Source of the DNA: Whitmania pigra
Taxonomy: Eukaryota; Annelida; Clitellata; Hirudinida; Haemopidae
Length of the DNA stretch: 64,000 bases
Reading direction: 5' to 3'
Assembly: GCA_021613335.1 (NCBI GenBank)
Contig: JAJTWR010000311.1
Coordinates: 560,001 to 624,000, forward strand
A program made the translations under genes and the position numbers. Each line of letters opens with the position of its first letter. The first letter of the stretch is position 1. Positions 14,401 to 25,917 of this stretch are shown piece after piece. The notes under the pieces are model-generated. The model saw only the letters and a list, made by a program, of their open reading frames with translations. It did no database searches and was not told where the DNA came from.

Positions 14401-17400
14401 TTGAGTGATCGATGGCTTTGTGATCGACTTGGGGGACGTCGAACGCAAATTTAATTTCAATGCGAAGAAGTAAATTTAAATTTACGTTTTTAAGACTAAA
14501 ATCAATAAACCAATCGATCACGTGACCATGATTTCGTGCAGTGCTGCGAAACGACTTTCGAGAAAATCCGAGCAACTTCGAGGGAATCGAAGGCGATGAA
14601 ATCTTCTTGACCTGCAAACCTCCCAAGGGAAGTCCAGAACCAAAGGTGAAGTGGAAGAAAAATGGAAAAGAGCTTAACATCGACGAAAGCGGACGATATT
14701 TCACGTCTCCTACGAATGGATTGAGAATCGTGAAAAGCACGACTCAAGATTCGGCTCTTTATTCTTGCGTGGCGTACAACGTCGCAGGAGAAAAAGATAG
14801 CCAACCGGCCGTTGTCGTCGTCAAAAGTGAGTTGGAAATGAACTTAAATTGATCTTAGTTGAAGTTTAAAAACTGAAGTTTAGTGGATTTGGTAAGAAAT
14901 TTATATATTTTTGTCTTCCAAACGCTCTCATTAAAAAAAACGTTTTTATAGGTAAATCTTTCTCGGTACAATTGTCCAAATTACCGCGAGACATAACGGT
15001 GTCTGAAGGAAAAGATGCTACCTTCTCGTGCCCGACTCCAGAAAATTCTCAGGGTACAGTTTCTTGGAGAAAATCCAACGGAGGCATTCCAGAAAATAGG
15101 TTAGATAAATAAATGTCCGTCGTTCAAGACCATTCCGTCATCATCTCTAATCGCCAGAAAGATGGACGATGGAAAGTCACAATTTGTCGAGAAAATCTTA
15201 TTGACTAAGTGATTGATTGCTGCATTTCAGAAACTTTTGACGACGATTCGTCTGCGAGCAATTTGTCACGAAATGACGTGGTCATTTTGTTTTTGTCTGA
15301 TTACTTCAATATGCAACGGTTTTCCAAACATTTTCAACGTTTATGACAGCTCATCAACTCGGTTTCAGCATTCGAGATGGTCATATAAACACGAATGTGT
15401 AATTGTAGAATGAGGTCATAACAAAAACACCGCTAAAGAACGGTAAAATCGAGATCTCAAGATATTTGATGTGAAACGTGACCCTTTCATCGCTGACGTA
15501 TTAGGCGTCGAAATAAACAGAAATAACCAAAAACTGAGGAAATGATTTCGAAATTATCAAAATCACCTGCTTTTCGTAGAACTGAAATCACATATTTAGT
15601 TCCCGATAAATGCTTAAACCCATTTAAATGGTTTAACCATTATGTAACCTTTAAAAACAGATCTCAACTTTATGGCGATAGTTTCAAGATCACCAGCGTT
15701 AGATCGAGCGACGAGGGTGTTTACATTTGCACCGTAGAGACGGACTCGGATGTTAAAGAATTTAGGGCCACTCTCACAGTTCACAGTAAGTTCATTTCGA
15801 TGATGGAAGCGGTTTTGCTATGTATCACAATTCATTTGAAATCATCCACATTTTCCCAGCCGTTCCGACAGTGTATGTTATTCCGAAGGAGCTGATAGTG
15901 AGCCAAGGGAGAGAGGTGGTGGTTGCTTGTCATGCCACGGGCAGCCCACCTCCCAGTGTCTACTGGAACTACGAATCATCGAGCGTAATCATTTACTTGA
16001 TTTTCAATCGATTGACTGTAATGAATAACTTCTCTAATAAAACATTTCAGACTTTTGTGTCGCCGAGTTCGTCGGATGGAAGAATTCGAGTTACCGAGAA
16101 CGGAACACTCGTCATTGATTCTGCAGAATTGGAGGATTCTGGTGATTACTTCTGTCACGCCATGAGCATTTCTGGAAAAAGTTCGGCGAGAGTTAAAGTC
16201 GTTGTGAAGGGTAAAAAATGCTTTACTTTTGCTCATCACGTGTTGTTTTTTGCTCGAAAAAAGATTTTTATCTCGCAGAACTTGAATTTCGCCTTCCTCC
16301 TGTTATTGTTTATGGACCCCAAAACCAAACTCTTCCCGTCGGGGACACTGCTACGATGCTCTGTCAAGCATCGGGGGAACCGGAACCCGAAATCATGTGG
16401 TGGAAGAATAATGAACTCCTGCTGCCCAGCGAGCCCTCGATACTCATAAGAGAAGATGGCATCCTGGAAATTAATAGTTCGTTAGCTTCTTTGAAACATT
16501 TCTCTTTTCTTGATAGAATGTTGCTTTTTCTCTTCCCAGAGTACTACTACTACTAATAATAATAATATCATTTATTGTTTTTGTGAGGCAGTTTATTTTT
16601 ATAAAGCGAGATGTTTTCTGCTTTTGAAATTGAAAAGTGCGATCTCGGACGCCTGGTTGAGCGAATAACGTATTCCTTTTAAGTTCTTTGTTGAGCGATG
16701 ATTGTGATGAATGCTTTGTTGAATATTTTCAGAGCTTAAAAAGTCTGATTCCGGAGTCTACACGTGTTCTGCATCCAGTGCATCTGGAGAAACGAAGTTG
16801 TCAGCCCACCTCCAAGTGGAACATCCGAGGAACACCTTCGTCCTCTTCAGTAAAAGTCCTGGAATTTCTTCGTTTCCAGGACAACCGTCGGCACCAACCG
16901 CCTCGGAGGTGAGTTGAAACCCTGGAAAAACAACTCGCCGCACAACTTCGCCATACTTTTCTGACCTGAAAGATGGTATCACAATCATAACAACGCATGT
17001 CAGGATGGACGCGTCATAGAAATCTTGTGAAGAAAGTTTATCATCAGTTTGTTTTACACGTTTGTTATCTCATCAGATAAAACATTCCTCGGTGAGGTTG
17101 TCTTGGCTGCCTAACGTGGAGAGGGGGTCTTCGGAGGTGGAGGGTTACGTGCTCGACATGTTTTGCATGGACTGCCAACAAAAGGTTCAATAAATTATTA
17201 TTAATTATCAATTCTCGAAGAATCCAATTGCAGTTTGTAATTACTTGAAGACCTGGAACCAGATGAAGGTGGAATCTCCAAATCCAAGCACCATCGTCTC
17301 CAACCTCTTCCCAGACTCCACCTACTTTTTCCTGGTTAGAAGTAAAAACTCTCACGGTCTCGGTGCACCGAGTGCTACCTCGGTCCCCATAAAAACCAGA

Positions 17401-18242
17401 GGTGAGACCAATTTGGCTGCCGTCGTCGACAAATTATCACGTTAACTTTAACTGATTCATTCCGCCTGCAATATTTTTGAACTACTTCATCGCTATACTC
17501 TGCATTCTCGCCCTCTTCCGATATTTTTGACTTTTGGTCGCAAACATTTTGACATCGCAAAACGCCTAAAAGTTCATAAAATCAATGCTGCTTAGGGACG
17601 TGCGAATCATCCGTTAACCATCGCACACAAGGAACGTGTTGTTCTCTTCGGAAACAATCGAAATTATAGAAACACCTGCTCCATTAAAAATAAAAGATGA
17701 AATATAAAAGATGAATAAACCTCCAATAAAACCAGGCTACAGGAGGTCGAATTACCAGAGAGAAGGAGTTTACGAATTCCTGACGAACCAACAACTCGTT
17801 CAGCCACTGAGTGCAGAGGCCATCAGTTCAACCGCCCTCAGAGTTGATTGGGGATTTTTGGAGGATTTTAAAGAGTTCATCGAAGGTTTCATTGTCAAGT
17901 ACCAAGACATTGACAGGTACTTTTTGTTGGCGATGTCTGTTGTGCTTTAGTTTAGTTACGAACGTCTTTTGCACGATATGATCGCATCATCGTAATTAAT
18001 AATATTTCCACCTGTATCACATAACAAAAAGTGGTTATGATGCTTATGGTTTTGTGTCTTATTAATGCCTATTCAGATATCCGACCTGCTGTCTATCATT
18101 GCCATGTATTTTGAGTGCATACCACGTGTTCATCATCCATATTTCAAGAACTGTAACTCGAGCCTGCTCTGCAATTTTTTCCACATCAACCTAACAACAT
18201 TAGCATCATCACCATCGCCGTCATCATCATCATCGTCGTCGC

Positions 18243-18308
<66 letters not shown>

Positions 18309-21300
18309 ATTTCGACCATTATAATCACCACCATCAACAAAGTCATATCAGATATAGTCATTTATCTTCTTTTCTATTCCAACCATTCATTTCTGCATTC
18401 TCGATATTCGTGTCTATAATATGTATTTTCGTATTATTTTGCTTTATCGGTAGGTTTATTATAAAACAAATATTTATTTATTATAAAACAAATATTTATT
18501 TATTATTTTTATCCTTTAGATCTGGTCCGGTAAAATCAGTAAAATGTGATCACCGCGTGAACTCGATGCTTTTGGAGGACTTGTCCGAGTTCACCTGGTA
18601 CGAGGTCAACGTGCATCCTCACTTTGAAAACATCGAAGGAATGCCAACCCCTGCCAGGGTTCGGACCTTCGAAGATCGTGAGTTTCCCAGTCTTTCGACC
18701 TTTTTGACCTTTGAACTCAAGCGTTTACATAGCTTACGTAGAGATGCAAACAACATTCTACCAAACATAGATAGACAGATGCACAGATGATGATGATGAT
18801 GATGATGGTTACATTGAATGGTTACCTCAACAATTGAATGGTCACGTTGATGCAATGTGCATCGCTTTCGATGTGACGTCATCAATGCTCTGAGAATAAA
18901 TTGACGTCCTCACTAAACTTGGATTTTAAGATTGTTTTTTTAGTTCACGAGGAACTTGTGTTATTTTCATTTCACATCGAATCTCAAATTAGCTCAAGCA
19001 ACTCTGTCACTGGATGTGATGATGATGATGACGACGCCTATGACGATGACGACCTTGGTGGTGGTGATGATTATGATCGAAGGTTTAAATATCTTTTTAG
19101 TGCCAAGAGAAGCCCCTCAAAACGTTCAGGCCTCGTGGCATGGAAACGATTCCCTCCTCATCATCTGGGGACATCCAAGTCTCAGCAGCAGAAATGGAGT
19201 CCTTAAGGGCTACAAGGCAGGTTTTGATGATGATGGCGTTGGGGAATTTTGTTGTGATGATAACGTTTATGATGATGATGATGTTGATAAAGGTGATGAT
19301 GATGATGTTGATGATATAGGTGATGATGACGATGATGGGGTTGATGAGTTCACGAGAAATAAGTTCTAATGATCTCCACAGGTCTACGTAACGAACAACG
19401 ACTCAAAAACAACAAGAACAACTCAAGTCGACGCCACAGTTGAATCGTTGATGATGAGCAACATGGCCAGACATCGTGTGTACACGGTGAGGGTGTCTGC
19501 CTTCAATAAAGTTGGCGAGAGTCCGCTCAGTAGAGAAGTTCATGTGGGTAAGTGTCAAAATTCTTATTTCCTAAAGTAAATTCACACAATTATTAAACAT
19601 TACGTAGTGTTTCGTAAATTGTATCGTTGATTCATTACAATTGCATATAATTAATATTTAGGTCAATAAATGCAGGCTTCAATTGATGAATGACAAATTT
19701 AATTACAATTAAACTTAATTGATATTTAGGTCAATACGTGCATGCCACAGTTGCAATTCCCCTGTCGACAACATCGGTCGTCTCCGAATCGTGGTTCATC
19801 TTGTGCGTTGTTGTAATCACAACTGTCTTCCTTTTCTTGGTCACCTGCGTGTCTGCTGTTTGTCTGTTCAGAAGATGCAGGCAGAAGAAGAAGTGCAAGG
19901 CGGGAAACTTTACTGGAGGTTTTTCCATGTTTCGTTTCGTAACTCATGGATGAAGCTGTTATGAAGAACAACATGTGCATGCATTTATGACTTTCATCGG
20001 TCTTCTTCCCTTCCAGTGAAGATTCAGGAGTGTTCGGACAACCTCGTCAAGTCCGATCAGAAACCTTGCCAGGGCGGCAGTCAGTTCCCCCTCCTCCCCA
20101 ACCATTCTGTCGACTGTCAACAACGCAACAACCCGTGTTGCTATGACAACCACCCTCCTAGCGACTTCGAGTCGAAGAACGGCTTGCACGGCAGGAGCGA
20201 GAGTCAAGGCCACACTTACCAGACGCGTGAGTTGACCGAGAAATATTTCCACGAGGCAACTTTCGATTATGGTAATTAGTAATTGTAATGACCTTAATGA
20301 CTTCAATATCGTCATCAGTCGATGGAGCACCGTGCTCGTATCCCCACACGTGGAATCCATCCAAGCACCCGATGACCTCGGCCGGATGCAGCGCAGTCTT
20401 CAACCAGCAACAATTTCCATCCTCGAATCCCCTTCAATCGACTTCCCAATTTTTCCCTGCCAACGACATTCCCAATCCAGCAGCCTACATGATCAGACAT
20501 CCTCCGTCCAACTGCAACTCGGTGGCGGGCGTCAGCGACAAGAACAGCGAGGCGAGCGAAGTGAGGGAGTTGTACGGCGGATCGAGCGACGGAAGCGGGT
20601 GCACGAGACAGCAGAGCAAGTTCTCTTCCAACGTCTCGTCCGGAGGTAATCCGGTCGAAGTTTCTTATTTTTCATTCTCGAAACCAAAATATATAAAAAA
20701 AACCTCTGATTTTTCTCCAGCGAGTTCCATTCGGTCGAACGTCAACGACTCCAGTCAGCCCCTCCTCCATTGCCGTAGCGGTCCCCATGGCAACTATCAC
20801 CACGACGACGGAAACTCTAGTCACGGAAGTTCCAACAAGTCTTCCCAAGCGCACATGAGGTTTTTACATACCACGATCATTTCTCCAGATTAATGAATAA
20901 ATTATGCTAATAGCGGTTAATGGAATATTATAACATCACATGAATATACCATTTTAATGAAAAGTAAACTAGTTTTCATATGTAAAAAACAAATAAGTCA
21001 GTGGTCCATTTTTATAGAATTAATAATTCATATCTCCTAATTTAATAATGATAGTTACTGCTTTATTTACTGCGCCATTTATCCGTTAGGTCGAACAATC
21101 CTGTTCTCATTCATTCGATGAGCATCAACGACTCTCAACACTACGATGAAGTCAATGAGCACTTCCAACCATGCCACGTGAATGCCCAGCACAAAATGTT
21201 CAAACATTGCAACACCCCGATATCCATGGCAACGGACACTGACGATGGTGAATAAACTTTACTTTCAACTATCAACAGTCTTTATTAATTGACTTTATTG

Positions 21301-22111
21301 TAATGAAATTTATTGATGATTATATTTTTAATTCAAAATATATCTATTTAGAGGAAATAAATTTTGTTTGAAAAATGTTTAAATTGCATGACTTGCAGAA
21401 TTAAATTTTTATATAAAAGAGAGCACCACAAATCCATGCCTGCATTCAATGGATGATTTCAGCACCATCAGTTCAATGAAGTCTGAAGAATATTCTCACC
21501 AGCCATTAAGCATGATTCAACATAATGGTTAATGTGAAAAATTGTTTCGGTTACATTTACTGCTCAAGTAGTTTTGTGAAAATAAATTTAAATTACATTA
21601 TTAGCAAAAACAATTAATAACTAATAAAACAATTAATATTTAATAATCAACAATTAATAATTTCAAAAAAAACAGAAAAATTCCACATCCCTTTGAATCA
21701 GCATCAGTTAATTCAGCATGAATTAATTCCAAACGAATCCGTCCACAAGCAATTCAAGTGTTCCGAGCAGAAATTTAAAAGGCCACAAATCAGCACATTT
21801 GCACACGAACCACACTTCAATTGTAAGATTGGATTTTATGTTAGCACTTGTTAACCTAAAAAAATTGTCAATACTGTTGCATAGCAATAAGTAGTTTGTT
21901 GTAGATGTTACTATTTATTGTTGTTTTCATGTTTTTGATGAATATGTACTTTTACTGGATACTGAATTACTGGATATTATTACATAACATTTACTTTTAT
22001 TCTGAGTTTTATTTGTTTCTTTCAATAATTATTTACGATGGAATGCACCTAAATTGCTTCTAAAAGAGAACTTTTAATCAGTTCTACCTCACAGTCCTCC
22101 ATCAAATGTGA
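4841..22111 (+). CDS. robo: Roundabout-family axon guidance receptor (24 exons)
   Basis: Robo proteins are Slit receptors in the plasma membrane that steer axons and migrating cells. Inferred exons: 4841-4889, 13653-13887, 14101-14189, 14542-14826, 14952-15099, 15661-15785, 15860-15984, 16051-16210, 16279-16476, 16733-16908, 17077-17184, 17251-17401, about 17736-17916, 18520-18677, 19101-19216, 19382-19547, 19730-19918, 20017-20271, 20319-20645, 20721-20859, 21090-21247, 21420-21527, 21676-21822, 22095-22111. Phases join throughout and total 1269 codons plus stop. The order is signal peptide (MDYF then six Val), five Ig domains, three FN3 domains, a TM helix ([18 protein letters not shown]) and a cytoplasmic tail. 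Ig1 has [17 protein letters not shown] and [10 protein letters not shown], and Ig2 begins [11 protein letters not shown], both characteristic of Robo. The exon 13 start, the exon 12 acceptor (AAG) and the last exon are the least certain. No CC2/CC3 proline motif is visible in the tail. Confidence 0.9.
5520..5616 (+). repeat. 21 bp minisatellite in GAT-rich DNA
   Basis: A 21-base unit of the form GATGATGACAATGATGATGGT is repeated about four times in near-perfect register, flanked by looser GAT triplets. Both strands stay open as low-complexity Met/Thr/Val or His/Cys frames, which are not genes. Confidence 0.85.
6285..6388 (+). repeat. SINE-like fragment with AAATAAATAAAT tail
   Basis: A compact sequence containing ATATAGCGCC and TTACGCAACAGACTTTAATAA ends in an AAATAAATAAAT tail. 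It resembles the short elements near 36357 and 38012, which share a TATGCAACGGACGTTAATAA-like 3' end. Family membership is inferred from these shared tail words. Confidence 0.4.
7362..7470 (+). repeat. 12 bp minisatellite (CAATCATCAACC)
   Basis: Tandem CAATCATCAACC units alternate with CATCCAC variants over about 110 bases and decay at the 3' end. It lies inside Robo intron 1. Confidence 0.85.
8638..8730 (+). repeat. (CATC)n microsatellite
   Basis: About 21 tetranucleotide CATC units with one interruption near 8697-8700. The apparent open frames (His-Pro-Ser repeats or Trp-Met-Asp-Gly repeats) are translations of this repeat. Confidence 0.95.
9246..9321 (+). repeat. (ATT)n microsatellite
   Basis: Roughly 25 ATT units, preceded by AT-rich palindromic sequence between 9150 and 9245. 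Confidence 0.95.
9618..9790 (+). repeat. (GGAT)n microsatellite, degenerate then pure
   Basis: GGAT tetranucleotides, degenerate at 9618-9750 and nearly pure at about 9753-9790. Confidence 0.85.
9905..10335. repeat. inverted pair of GAT and ATC microsatellites
   Basis: A GAT run of about 200 bases (9905-10107) is followed after about 110 unique bases by an ATC run (about 10216-10335). ATC is the reverse complement of GAT, so the two arms could pair into one long hairpin. The long Ile or His open frames here are artefacts of the repeats. Confidence 0.9.
10842..10888 (+). repeat. (AAT)n microsatellite
   Basis: About 15 AAT units in Robo intron 1. Confidence 0.9.
11057..11250 (+). repeat. 32 bp AT-rich tandem repeat, six units
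   Basis: The words TACAACAATGAT or TATAACAATGAT recur at 11069, 11101, 11133, 11165, 11197 and 11229, exactly 32 bases apart, separated by AATATTTAATAATTTAATAA. The regular spacing and few substitutions mark a young minisatellite. Confidence 0.9.
11520..11990 (+). repeat. degenerate repeats of the word CCCTCTCATATAAGTGCATA
   Basis: Variants of CCCTCTCATATAAGTGCATA recur at about 11528, 11550, 11571 and 11592, and again near 11947-11975. A similar word lies near 6808. Spacing is near 21 bases in the first cluster. No coding meaning is apparent. Confidence 0.5.
12791..12900 (-). repeat. possible SINE fragment with LINE-like tail
   Basis: Read on the minus strand, 12829 to 12791 gives CGCCCTAATCATCTAGTCAT followed by GAAATGGACGCTAATAAAC, nearly the same as the LINE tail at 23781-23821. 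The adjoining 12830-12900 holds GAGTTCGAATCC, an RNA polymerase III B-box-like word on the plus strand. How the two parts relate is uncertain. Confidence 0.4.
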
Positions 22112-22482
22112 CGTCACCTTCAGAAGGATCCATCAACAGTTTTGCATCCACAGTGAAGGTAGCCTCAATTCAATCAGTTGAATTTGCAAAATATTAACTA
22201 TTTTTCAGTTATTTGTTTTATTAACTTTACCCTTGTCATTTCAGAACACTATCATTTGAAGTGGATTGCAGCAATCCTTGTTGATTAGTGGCTCTTTTAA
22301 TTCTGCAGTGTAAAAAAGCAAACAGTTCGTTGTTTTTAAGTTTTCTTCGTTTCTGCTGAGTTTCGGTCGAAAGTGTTTCATGGCCCGCCTTAGACCCATT
22401 GTGAATATTTATTCAAGTATTTTGTTATTGTGATATCCTTTCAGTTTTTGAAGTCACTTCAATTCTTCACCAATTTGTGTAT

Positions 22483-22488
22483 AATAAA
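22483..22488 (+). terminator. polyadenylation signal for Robo
   Basis: AATAAA lies about 370 bases past the inferred Robo stop, in a stretch with no other gene before the LINE relic. The same signal sits at 43903-43908 in the duplicate. Confidence 0.4.
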
Positions 22489-22959
22489 CGAGAATGGAAG
22501 TATTGTCCTCTGATATTCCAATAGAATTTTTAATCACGCATATCCAGTCATTCACAAACTGTGTTAGCATTTTGATTGGAGGCAGTAGGTGACGAAAGAC
22601 GTGCATAGTAACTGTCGCATTTTTTTTTTTTGAGAAATTTTAGTTGAACAATAAACCAAAACCAACAGTAAAAGACAAAATAAAATAAAGAGTCATCCTT
22701 AAGGAAACGCACTCTTCCGCTGTCAGACTGACCTTAATTAACACGATTTAAATAGGCATCCTTAGCTTTCAGGGTACTATCTCTGAAAAGGTGAAGATTG
22801 GCTGCCTTAGCTTTAAGATCGAACCTTGCATAAGAGAGCCAATAAGGTCTTAGTAAGATTAAGTGTCTCGGTTGCCTGGGCGAGCAGTCCATGAAAGTGC
22901 CCAAATAAGGAGAACGAGAGACGCGATGTGAGAGCACCAGTCACCACACTGGTCAAGCA

Positions 22960-23822
22960 GACCAACTGTCCCGAATCTCTCAGAACATAGCCGCTTCTTC
23001 GTCAAAGAAGCAAGTGACTCTTGGATTTATCTTATATTTGGAAAAAGCCTTTGACATGGTGTGGAGAGCGGGAATAATCGCAAGGTTTTCCGAACTAGGC
23101 ATCAAAGGGAGGATGCTTCGCCGGAGCTACGACTTCCTGCAGTACCGAACAATCGAAGTCATAGTTGGCTTTTTCCAATCCCAAAACCCTTGATAATGTC
23201 ACACCCCGAGGACGTGTCCTTAGTCCAGCAATCTCTCCACCATGAACGGCAGCTAGATAGAAAAGAGTTGTTTTACCTAATAATAGTAATAAATCAAGGC
23301 AGGACTCTCGTCTGGGTACCTGCTCAAGTGGGCATTCCAGGTAACGAAAAGGCCGACATCCTGGCGAAGCTGGCGACAACTCGAGGCCAGATAGACCGCC
23401 AAATCCCAGGATGTATCAAGGACGTCAAACGGATCATCGCCAAGAAAATCGAAGACGACTGGCAGAGAAGATGGGATTGATCCTTTGGCAAGTTTTGATG
23501 TCCAGAATCAGGCAACGATGAGGAACTTTTTCCAATGCATCTCTGGAGGGAAAGAGGTACTCATCTGCAGACTTCGTCTTGGAAAATGTCGTCTGAATCG
23601 TTACCTGTTCCAAATGAAGAGGCACAACAGCGGCAATTATGCTATTAATTAGATCTCATCTAACGGTAGGTTCAAGAAAAAAGAAGAAACCTGATTTAGA
23701 CCGATTGATCTGTACATATCATAATATGTTATATCTAAGAACATACAAAAATTTTTCATCGATGAAGTCTTTATGTTGTCCCCGTCCTAATTATCTAGTC
23801 ATGAAATGGACGTTAATAAATA
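22960..23822 (+). mobile_element. non-LTR retrotransposon (LINE) relic with RT and RNase H
   Basis: The plus strand near 22960-23192 reads as a reverse transcriptase segment with KKQVTLGF then LEKAFDMVWRAGII, followed by ELGIKGRML and FLQYRTIEV, and ends in a premature stop. Near 23297-23480 a second segment, LVWVPAQVGIPGNEKADILA, is the RNase H conserved end of I/Jockey-type LINEs. The two parts are not in one frame and the middle is deleted, so it is dead. A 3' tail at 23781-23822 (CCGTCCTAATTATCTAGTCA followed by GGACGTTAATAAA) is shared with several short elements in this window. It is absent from copy 2 of the duplication. Confidence 0.8.
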
Positions 23823-24234
23823 CGCATACACACGGCAGTAATTTTTAGCTCAGAGAGTTGGTGCGACAGCATGAGGGGTCGGGAGTGAGAAGTATGGAGT
23901 TTGTGCGAGAAGGAGATTGAATACCAATTAAGGATGCAATAAATATTCAAAATTCTAACCAAAAGTTTAAAAAGCAAAGCATGGCTAAATCAAAGGTATA
24001 ATCAGCACTCCTTTGACTTGCCTCTACAGTAGAACGTCTGAGTCGGCCAGTTATTTCCATTTTGGAAGAGTGAAAAGTCCGAAATAAGAACTCGATTGAT
24101 GCTCAACAAATCTGGGTGTGTTGTGCCACTGTTTAGATATGGAAATGAATTCCAAGAACAGTATGAAGTTAACGCGTCATTATATGGAAATATGGAATGC
24201 AGATGGACCACCATGTCATTGAACACATCTACAG

Positions 24235-25200
24235 TAAAAATTGGCTATAGGGACCTTTTAACTTTGCAGCCAAAAAATGACCCTATGAGCAGTTTTGCCT
24301 CATAGCGAGGTGTCTATGTTAAACTATACGAAATGGCAAACCCATCAAAATTAGAAGACAATTTATCATATTTTTAGATGAAACATGAAAAGAAAATGTA
24401 TTATAATTTATTAAAAAATACTTTATTGTTGTTTGTTTGTTTGTTACTTCCTGTGTTCCTTAACTTTGCTTCCAGATATTGTCCTAAATTCTTGATAATT
24501 CAACTGATATGTGTTTCACAGAAGGTGTTGAATTAGCATAGAATAATAGCTCAGATGTTTTATTTCAGGCTTCCTCGTGGGAAATTCTGCTAGTAAAAAC
24601 AATGTCTTTGTTTTATTATTTCCATGTCTGTCATCGTCTTTTGCTACCAATGACTTGGATGGTAGAAACTTATAAAAAAAATGCAATTTCATTACAGTTG
24701 AAGACATCTTCCAAGGAGTAGTCTTTACAGAGATGTGACAGTCTGCCTTTCTAAACTGAAAAAGTGTCTGCTGGCGCTTCATTGCCTTCACCATTCAAAA
24801 TCGAAAACTTTATGATTGCAGCCATCCATTGCTTGCTGAAAAATTGTTATGCCCTAACTCTTTCGCAAACATTATAGCTCTGTCCTTCACAAATGGACCT
24901 GTTACTGGTAGATTTTTGGATAGAGCTAAACAAAACCATTCAAGAATTCCATTGAGTTCCTTATACTGACAATGTCTCTCCTACATTCGTTTGCCCTGAC
25001 TTCCTCCGTTTTTCCATTTCATTTTAATCCCTTCTTTCTTTGCGATTATGTTCGATATCTGATGTCGGCTAACTTTGAATTCATTGCTAAATTTTGAGAA
25101 ATAATTATAATAACTTCTTTCAGAAGTTGAAACTACCTCAAGTTTTGTTTTCCAGTGGCAGCCATTGTCTTTTCTGAGAATCTAGCACCAACAACCTATC
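24235..25200 (-). mobile_element. Tigger/pogo-type DNA transposon relic
   Basis: Reading down the minus strand from about 25190, a decayed helix-turn-helix (ISRHQISNIIAKKEGIK) comes first. Then comes LEWFCLALSKNLPVTGP with VKDRAIMFAKELG and NNFSASNGWL, which match the CENP-B-like DNA-binding region of Tigger transposases. Near 24690-24590 the words FFYKFLPSKSLVAK and NNKTK recall the start of the DDE domain. Frames are broken by stops and shifts. The low end (24235-24312) is a non-coding stretch with CACCTCGCTATGAGGCAAAA on the minus strand, plausibly the terminal region. It is missing from copy 2 of the duplication. Confidence 0.65.
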
Positions 25201-25917
25201 GGAAATCGATCAAAATTCACTTAAACAAGAGCAGGAAACAGATGAAGTTATAATTAGGAAGTTTGAAGTCTAGCATAAGCACAAATCCAAAGAATTTTTA
25301 TTGTTCACTTTCTTTTAAAATTTATTTAAAATTGTTTTTACTTTAAAGAGACTTATGCTTATAGGAAAGTTTTGGAACTATTTCAGACATGTTTTTATTA
25401 AAGTTTGACAGGTTCTTAATTTAGTACTGTCATTAAGCGTCAAATTGCATCACAGAAAAAATCCGTCCTTGATAAAAATCCTTAGAAGCAGTTTTCCCCT
25501 CTATCAAGGTGCCTGTATAGGCAGACTTAAGATCTGCAACATCATCAGAATACAGATAAAACGAGAATGAAGATATTAACCTTTGATATTCCAATCAAAT
25601 TATAATCATACATCTTCAATTATTTACATACAAATCGAACATTTTGATTGGAGGTATCAGAAGTGACAAGTGTAAACAGCACGACTGCAAAGAGATGCAA
25701 TTGCAACCTACAAATGACTGAGAATTTCAGACAAACGGAAAGGCATTGAATTATTTAGTTAATTAATGATTTCCATTGTTCATGGATGAGAATTAACTTA
25801 AATTAATAGTTGAATCTTCAAAACTAAGTTTTATAATGAGATCTGATCAAGCAAGTTATTTAATAACCAAGGAGTTAAAAGGTTCAGGCGTTAATTGATC
25901 GTGAGAATAACAATAGA

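Noticed and set aside
18900..19370. Asp-rich frames overlapping Robo intron 14 and exon 15
   Set aside because: The Asp runs come from GAT repeats in introns. Only 19101-19216 is exon, and it is read in the frame that joins its neighbours.
20269..20649. Alternative frames (for example 126 codons rich in Arg and Gln) over Robo exon 19
   Set aside because: They are shadows of the Robo exon at 20319-20645, which has matching phases and splice sites.
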